Part shown: one piece after another, positions 7,333 to 11,076 of the stretch | Numbering within the stretch: the first letter of the stretch is position 1 | Layout of the letters: every line of letters begins with the position of its first letter | From: Dehalococcoidia bacterium UBA1123 | GTDB taxonomy: Bacteria > Chloroflexota > Dehalococcoidia > Lucifugimonadales > UBA1123 | Direction of reading: 5' to 3' | DNA: 11,076 nt | Assembly (NCBI GenBank): GCA_002313895.1 | Contig: DCAW01000013.1 | Coordinates: forward strand, 22,350 to 33,425 | Position numbers and translations under genes: made by a program | Notes under the pieces: model-generated | Told to the model about the DNA's origin: nothing | The model's database searches: none | The model's input: the letters and a program-made list of their open reading frames with translations, nothing else

Positions 7333-8478
7333 ATGGCATCAGCAAAATCGGATCGGTCGTTGGTGGTCTTACAACTTAGTGGCGGCAACGACGCCCTGAA
7401 CACGGTGGTCCCCTATGGCAACGGCCTGTACTACGATTGGCGGCCAGACGTCAGGATAGAGCAAGATAAAGTGCTCAAGCTCGACGACCAACTCGGCTTC
7501 AATCCCTCCATGGCCCCCATTAAGGAGCTATGGGACGAGGGCAACGTCGCTGTTATTAACGGGGTCGGATACCCCAGTCCTAATCGGTCCCACTTCCGCT
7601 CTATGGACATATGGCATACTGCCGAACCTGATGGCATCGGGGACTCCGGCTGGTTGGGGCGCACGATCAGGGAGCTTGACCCAAAGGCCGAGAACCCCCT
7701 GATCGGAGTGAACTTCGGACGCGGGCTTCCGCGAGCGCTCTCTTGCAAAGGCGTCTCCGTGGCATCTGTGGGCGACCTTGAGACGTACGGGTTGCTCCCG
7801 GACATCAAGGAGCAGAATGCGCGAGATCTGGCGCTGAAAGCCTTCTCGCAGATTTACGGCAGCGCGATGGCCCACGATACGATTTCGGAGTTCATCGGAC
7901 AGACTGGGATTGATGCGCTCAGAGGCGCCGATATACTGAGGACCGCTCCCAGGAAGTACTCTTCGAGCGTCGAGTACGCGGACACACCAATCGCGCAGTC
8001 GATGAAGAGCATAGCGCAGGTGATGACCGCAGACCTGGGCACGCGAATCTATTACGCTCAAAACGGCAGTTTCGATACACACGCGGCCGAGCTGGAGACG
8101 CACGCCAAGCTGTGGAGCGACACCTCCAACGCCCTGGGCGACTTCATGGACGACATGAAGGAGCACGACATGGAGGATGACGTCCTCATACTCGTTTTCT
8201 CCGAGTTCGGACGGCGCATCAGGGACAACTCGGCGGGCACCGACCACGGCTCAGGCGGAGTCTCGTTTGCCATCGGGGGGTCGGTCAACGGCGGGCTGTA
8301 CGGAGAGTATCCGTCGCTGGAGGAAAGGGACCACCTCGAAGGTGACCTTCACTTTAACACCGACTTCCGCAGCATCTACTCAACCATCGCCGAACGCTGG
8401 CTGGGCGCAGACCCAGTATCTGTGGCGAACGGCCAATACGACCAGCTCGACTTCATCTTCGAGACCAACGGGAGCTAG
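7333..8478 (+). CDS. DUF1501 family protein without an export signal
   Basis: A 381-residue member of the DUF1501 family (PF07394), related to the alkaline phosphatase/sulfatase superfamily; the reaction is not established. Landmarks are LSGGNDALNTVVPY at 15-28; NRSHFRSMDIWHTAE at 84-98; FDTH at 247-250; VFSEFGRR at 288-295; and GTDHG at 302-306. The Asp and His residues in these motifs could bind metal. Most family members begin with a twin-arginine signal; this one starts directly at the first beta strand (RSLVVLQLSGG from residue 8), so it is predicted to be cytoplasmic. The ATG at 7333 follows AGGAG by 7 bases and lies 58 bases after the NHL stop. It is the last gene of the cluster, followed by a strong terminator. 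Confidence 0.92.
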   Translation: MASAKSDRSLVVLQLSGGNDALNTVVPYGNGLYYDWRPDVRIEQDKVLKLDDQLGFNPSMAPIKELWDEGNVAVINGVGYPSPNRSHFRSMDIWHTAEPDGIGDSGWLGRTIRELDPKAENPLIGVNFGRGLPRALSCKGVSVASVGDLETYGLLPDIKEQNARDLALKAFSQIYGSAMAHDTISEFIGQTGIDALRGADILRTAPRKYSSSVEYADTPIAQSMKSIAQVMTADLGTRIYYAQNGSFDTHAAELETHAKLWSDTSNALGDFMDDMKEHDMEDDVLILVFSEFGRRIRDNSAGTDHGSGGVSFAIGGSVNGGLYGEYPSLEERDHLEGDLHFNTDFRSIYSTIAERWLGADPVSVANGQYDQLDFIFETNGS

Positions 8479-8524
8479 ATTGGCCGTCAACTGAACGATC
8501 TTGTCTCAACGCCCCTTCGCAATT

Positions 8525-8552
8525 CCCCCCGACCATCGGGGGGTTTGTGTTT
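8525..8552 (+). terminator. Intrinsic terminator of the DUF1800-NHL-DUF1501 operon
   Basis: A perfect 8-bp stem, CCCCCCGA paired with TCGGGGGG, around a three-base loop (8525-8543) is followed by TTTGTGTTT. It lies 46 bases after the DUF1501 stop. The T-rich tail is on the plus-strand side only, so it terminates rightward transcription. Confidence 0.9.
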
Positions 8553-8679
8553 ACTAGCTGCACGTTTGCAAAGAGCAGCAACGAGAGTGTCGAGAGGCTA
8601 CTGCCAACACAATTGGGTTCATGAGTTTACGGCCTCGACAAATGCGCAGCTCTCATAGATCACAGACACTAGGGACTGC

Positions 8680-9243
8680 CTAGCTGAACGTGGAAAGTTC
8701 TAGGATTTCAGCGCTCTTATGGTCTGCTTCCAACTCTAATACAGCCACTTGGCCCAGGCGTCGCAGTTGTCTAGGAAGGCTAGGACTCCCGGGATTCAAC
8801 ATCAAAATTCCTTGATATTCCTCAATTACGGCATAGTGCGTGTGGCCGAATACGACAATATCGACAGCAGCCCCAAATACAGTCTCAAGAGTCGCAGGGA
8901 AATCGGCGTCTGGTGGGAAATGCTTCGACAAAGGGCTATACTCGGTGATTTCTTGGGCCATACCAGGCACCAGCAAATCATGAGTTAGGCCTATGGCGTG
9001 TCCTTCGAAATTTAGGACTCGCGTTTTGTTCACGACGCGAGGGTCTTCTTTGAAATGTGCGTCAGCCCACATTTCAACGGCATACACCGGCGCGATCGTT
9101 TCTAGCCAGTCGAGGCAAACGGGGGTGTAAATGTCTCCGGCATGCAGGATCAAATCTACACCCTGAAATGCGATTGCTACCTCTGGTGGCGGTTCCGCCC
9201 CAACACTGGGGTTGTGCGTGTCTGATATGATGCCCACTTTCAT
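8680..9243 (-). CDS. YfcE/MJ0936-type metallophosphoesterase with altered GN[HD] motif
   Basis: A 187-residue calcineurin-like phosphodiesterase of the small YfcE/MJ0936 class. Metal-binding motifs are visible: Asp8 and His10 in SDTHN; Asp37 in HAGD; His88 in LTHD; and His134/His136 in FGHTH, followed by NPGSPSLPR. The usual GN[HD] segment, expected near residue 58, reads EMWAD, so the conserved Asn that bridges the metals is replaced by Trp. The protein may have altered or lost activity. The ATG at 9243 follows GGAG by 8 bases and places the first beta strand at residue 2. A TTG at 9285 would only add a 14-residue tail. The MFS gene lies 150 bases upstream in the same direction, so the two could share a transcript. 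Confidence 0.9.
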   Translation of the reverse strand: MKVGIISDTHNPSVGAEPPPEVAIAFQGVDLILHAGDIYTPVCLDWLETIAPVYAVEMWADAHFKEDPRVVNKTRVLNFEGHAIGLTHDLLVPGMAQEITEYSPLSKHFPPDADFPATLETVFGAAVDIVVFGHTHYAVIEEYQGILMLNPGSPSLPRQLRRLGQVAVLELEADHKSAEILELSTFS

Positions 9244-9393
9244 GGCGATTGCTCCGCTCAATGGGTTGACAAAAATGATTTTCAATCAGAAACTGAGAGT
9301 CTGGTTATCAAGCCGGCCCAGTAACATTTCACGGGCTAGAATGAGCCAGAAACATTCGAAATTCGGCGCAACAACTTATGCTTGACCAAGTAT

Positions 9394-10698
9394 TCAACCT
9401 GACGCGACTGAAGCGGTGGAGCGTGTAGGCGGTGTCGGTTTTTTAGCAAATAGGAAGCCAATGCTTCCGATGAAACCGATGCTTGCGAGGATAATGAACG
9501 CAGTATCGTAACTACCCGAATTGTCGTACATCCATCCAGCGAACAGAGGCCCTATCATCATCATGAGAAACATAGGCATCATAGAGAAACCGAGCACTTT
9601 CCCGAAAGCTTTCCGTCCGAAGTACTCTCCCCTTATGGCGCTTCCAAGCGGGATCCTGGCTCCAAATCCTAGCCCGTAAACAACCACAAAGATCGTGGCC
9701 AGAGACACGGAATCTATGTACAACGCGATGACCACGCCCATGGCTTGAACGCATCCGAAAACGCAGAGAGCAATGTTCTTTGGAATTCTGTCGCCGATAA
9801 CTCCTCCAAATATCTGTGCCAGCCCTGAAAACCCCATGGTGAATCCCCAAATCAGCGCGGCTGTCTGGATAGAAAATCCTTGGTCCTTAAGAATGAGGAT
9901 TAAGTGCACTGTCATCGCGCTGATGAGCATTGAAGACATCCCGTGGCAAATCGAGATGATCCAAAAGACACGGGTCTTTATTACATCGAGAATATCGTAT
10001 TCGTATTCGGCAATCTCGAACGACTTGCCTTGGTCCGTTTCATTAGACGCGGCACCGTCCGGCACTTCGCCATACTCCTCTGGTGAGTTCCTTATGAAGC
10101 GTGTAGCCGGATAAACAGCGATTAGGAAAAATATTCCTAACCCAAGAGAAGTCATCCGCCAACCGACCTGAGATGGTTCCACCATCCAGGCGAGGGCAGG
10201 AACGAGCAGGAAACTACCGATCGAGAATCCCAAACCTCCAAACCCCATCGCGATTGTCCGCTTCTTGTCGAACCAGTTGTTGATGACCGTCATCATGGGC
10301 AGCCATCCTCCTCCCGAAGCGCCCAGCATAATGACCGCGTATGAGAGGTAAAACATGCCTAAGGATTGTGTTTGGCTCAATAGTATGAAGCCAACACCGA
10401 TTATGGAGATTCCTAGGAACACCACATTTTTGGGGCCAATTCGATCTACCAGAATGCCAACCACCGGCCCAATGACACTTCCTTCTAGTTGCCCCAATGA
10501 AAATGCAAGAGAAAGCTGAGTTCTGCTCCAACCGAAGTGTTGTTCCAGTGAGTCGACCCAAACGCCTACTCCTCCCCATACTGGGGAAGAACTACCGGCG
10601 TTTATCAATAACGTTAGTAGAACAAGCCACCAGCCGTAGAAAATGTAAGGTTTTCGAGTAATACGAGGGAGTCTGTTCTTCGATAGTAAGATTTTCAC
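9394..10698 (-). CDS. MFS transporter, oxalate/formate-antiporter-like
   Basis: A 434-residue, 12-helix Major Facilitator Superfamily carrier. The opening FYGWWLV at residues 20-26 and NWFDKKRTIAMG at 141-152 are characteristic of the oxalate:formate antiporter/monocarboxylate transporter-like branch. The MFS motif-A loop is seen after helix 2 (GILVDRIGPKN at 81-91) and again in the second half (GGVIGDRIPKN at 298-308). A charged central loop (about 203-238) divides the two six-helix halves. The substrate is probably a small organic anion, but it cannot be named. The start is GTG at 10698; no ATG exists near the N-terminus, an in-frame stop lies shortly upstream, and the ribosome binding site is poor (AAAG directly abutting), so initiation may be weak. 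No clear promoter was found upstream. Confidence 0.92.
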   Translation of the reverse strand: MKILLSKNRLPRITRKPYIFYGWWLVLLTLLINAGSSSPVWGGVGVWVDSLEQHFGWSRTQLSLAFSLGQLEGSVIGPVVGILVDRIGPKNVVFLGISIIGVGFILLSQTQSLGMFYLSYAVIMLGASGGGWLPMMTVINNWFDKKRTIAMGFGGLGFSIGSFLLVPALAWMVEPSQVGWRMTSLGLGIFFLIAVYPATRFIRNSPEEYGEVPDGAASNETDQGKSFEIAEYEYDILDVIKTRVFWIISICHGMSSMLISAMTVHLILILKDQGFSIQTAALIWGFTMGFSGLAQIFGGVIGDRIPKNIALCVFGCVQAMGVVIALYIDSVSLATIFVVVYGLGFGARIPLGSAIRGEYFGRKAFGKVLGFSMMPMFLMMMIGPLFAGWMYDNSGSYDTAFIILASIGFIGSIGFLFAKKPTPPTRSTASVASG

Positions 10699-10821
10699 CT
10701 TTAACTGATCACGATATCCCTTCGCAAGGTCGTTAAGTTAGCAAGCAACCTGAAGCTTATATGCCGCGCTAACTCATACGTTTCCATTGCTCCGCGTAAA
10801 ATTCCAACGCAACGAACATTT

Positions 10822-11037
10822 CTATGAGAATCGAACAATCCTGATTTCATCCCCGAAGTTTACGATTGTGTCGATACGGGCTCCAATCTCTTGGAGTGTA
10901 GGCCGTCAACATTGTATGCCGTTAGCGATAGTGGAACAATCAATTCTCCGATTGAGCCTGGGCGTCGCCGACATCGGTGGCTCTACTATCGCGCATTGTA
11001 GAACTTCAGCGAAAATGGGGCAGTTTTGGACCTGGAA
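10822..11037 (-). pseudogene. Possible decayed gene fragment upstream of the MFS gene
   Basis: A minus-strand frame of 72 codons ends at TAG (10824-10822) and is interrupted once by TGA at 10908-10906. The downstream part (LQEIGARIDTIVNF, then GDEIRIVRFS) has natural protein composition. The upstream part (CPIFAEVLQCAIVEPP and onward) is less convincing. No family is recognised. A plus-strand frame over the same bases (10787-11041) has an amino-acid pattern that looks like an antisense shadow. The whole 10699-11076 stretch has no intact gene I can support. Confidence 0.2.
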
Positions 11038-11076
11038 TTAATTGAGACTATTTGTAGGCAGAGCGAGCTTCTGACA

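Noticed and set aside
7528..8247. Minus-strand open frame of 239 codons
   Set aside because: It lies entirely antisense to the DUF1501 gene, whose family motifs are unmistakable; the Val/Arg/His-rich translation is typical of a shadow in GC-rich coding DNA.
8669..8683. Small inverted repeat CTAGG-GACTG-CCTAG at the end of the metallophosphoesterase gene
   Set aside because: A five-base AT-containing stem without a following T-run is too weak to call a terminator.
10787..11041. Plus-strand open frame of 84 codons at the right edge
   Set aside because: No domain, no clear ribosome binding site, and composition that could be the reverse of the minus-strand fragment; not supported as a gene.

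Overview
This window looks like bacterial chromosome. The gene set best fits a free-living, organic-matter-degrading bacterium, most plausibly a Chloroflexota/SAR202-type genome. It holds an extended short-chain dehydrogenase, a dihydropyrimidinase-like hydrolase, paired DUF1800 and DUF1501 proteins, an oxalate/formate-antiporter-like MFS carrier and moderate GC. The taxon is inferred from gene content only. No tRNA, rRNA, CRISPR array or transposase was found.

Left part (1-2744), all minus strand. The window opens inside the N-terminal third of a monomeric NADP-dependent isocitrate dehydrogenase (start at 504, running off the left edge), with a good promoter-like site upstream. Next comes a small single-pass membrane-anchored protein (726-1325) whose 3' end looks frameshifted. 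A stretch of almost 600 bases without a convincing gene follows. It holds a perfect 19-bp inverted repeat (1438-1488) and a degraded-looking plus-strand reading frame. Then comes an extended SDR (NAD-dependent epimerase/dehydratase, start at 2744).

Centre (3174-8552), all plus strand. Four genes lie head to tail: a dihydropyrimidinase/hydantoinase-family amidohydrolase, a DUF1800 protein, a six-bladed NHL-repeat propeller and a DUF1501 protein. The gaps are 106, 113 and 58 bases, each gene has a purine-rich ribosome binding site, and a strong intrinsic terminator lies 46 bases after the last stop. The DUF1800, NHL and DUF1501 proteins all lack a signal peptide, although the DUF1501 family is usually Tat-exported. 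This makes an intracellular version of the DUF1800/DUF1501 pair, with a propeller between them as a possible scaffold, the most interesting hypothesis in the window. No reaction can be assigned to it from sequence alone.

Right part (8680-11076), minus strand. A YfcE/MJ0936-type metallophosphoesterase lacks the usual Asn of its GN[HD] motif. An MFS transporter of the oxalate/formate-antiporter type lies upstream of it. The last ~380 bases hold no intact gene, only a minus-strand frame with one internal stop that may be a decayed gene.

A reasonable reading is that the centre is a catabolic or modification operon built around cyclic amide hydrolysis or an unknown DUF1800/DUF1501 function. The MFS carrier could import a small carboxylate. 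That link is inference from proximity, because the carrier is on the opposite strand and separately transcribed.
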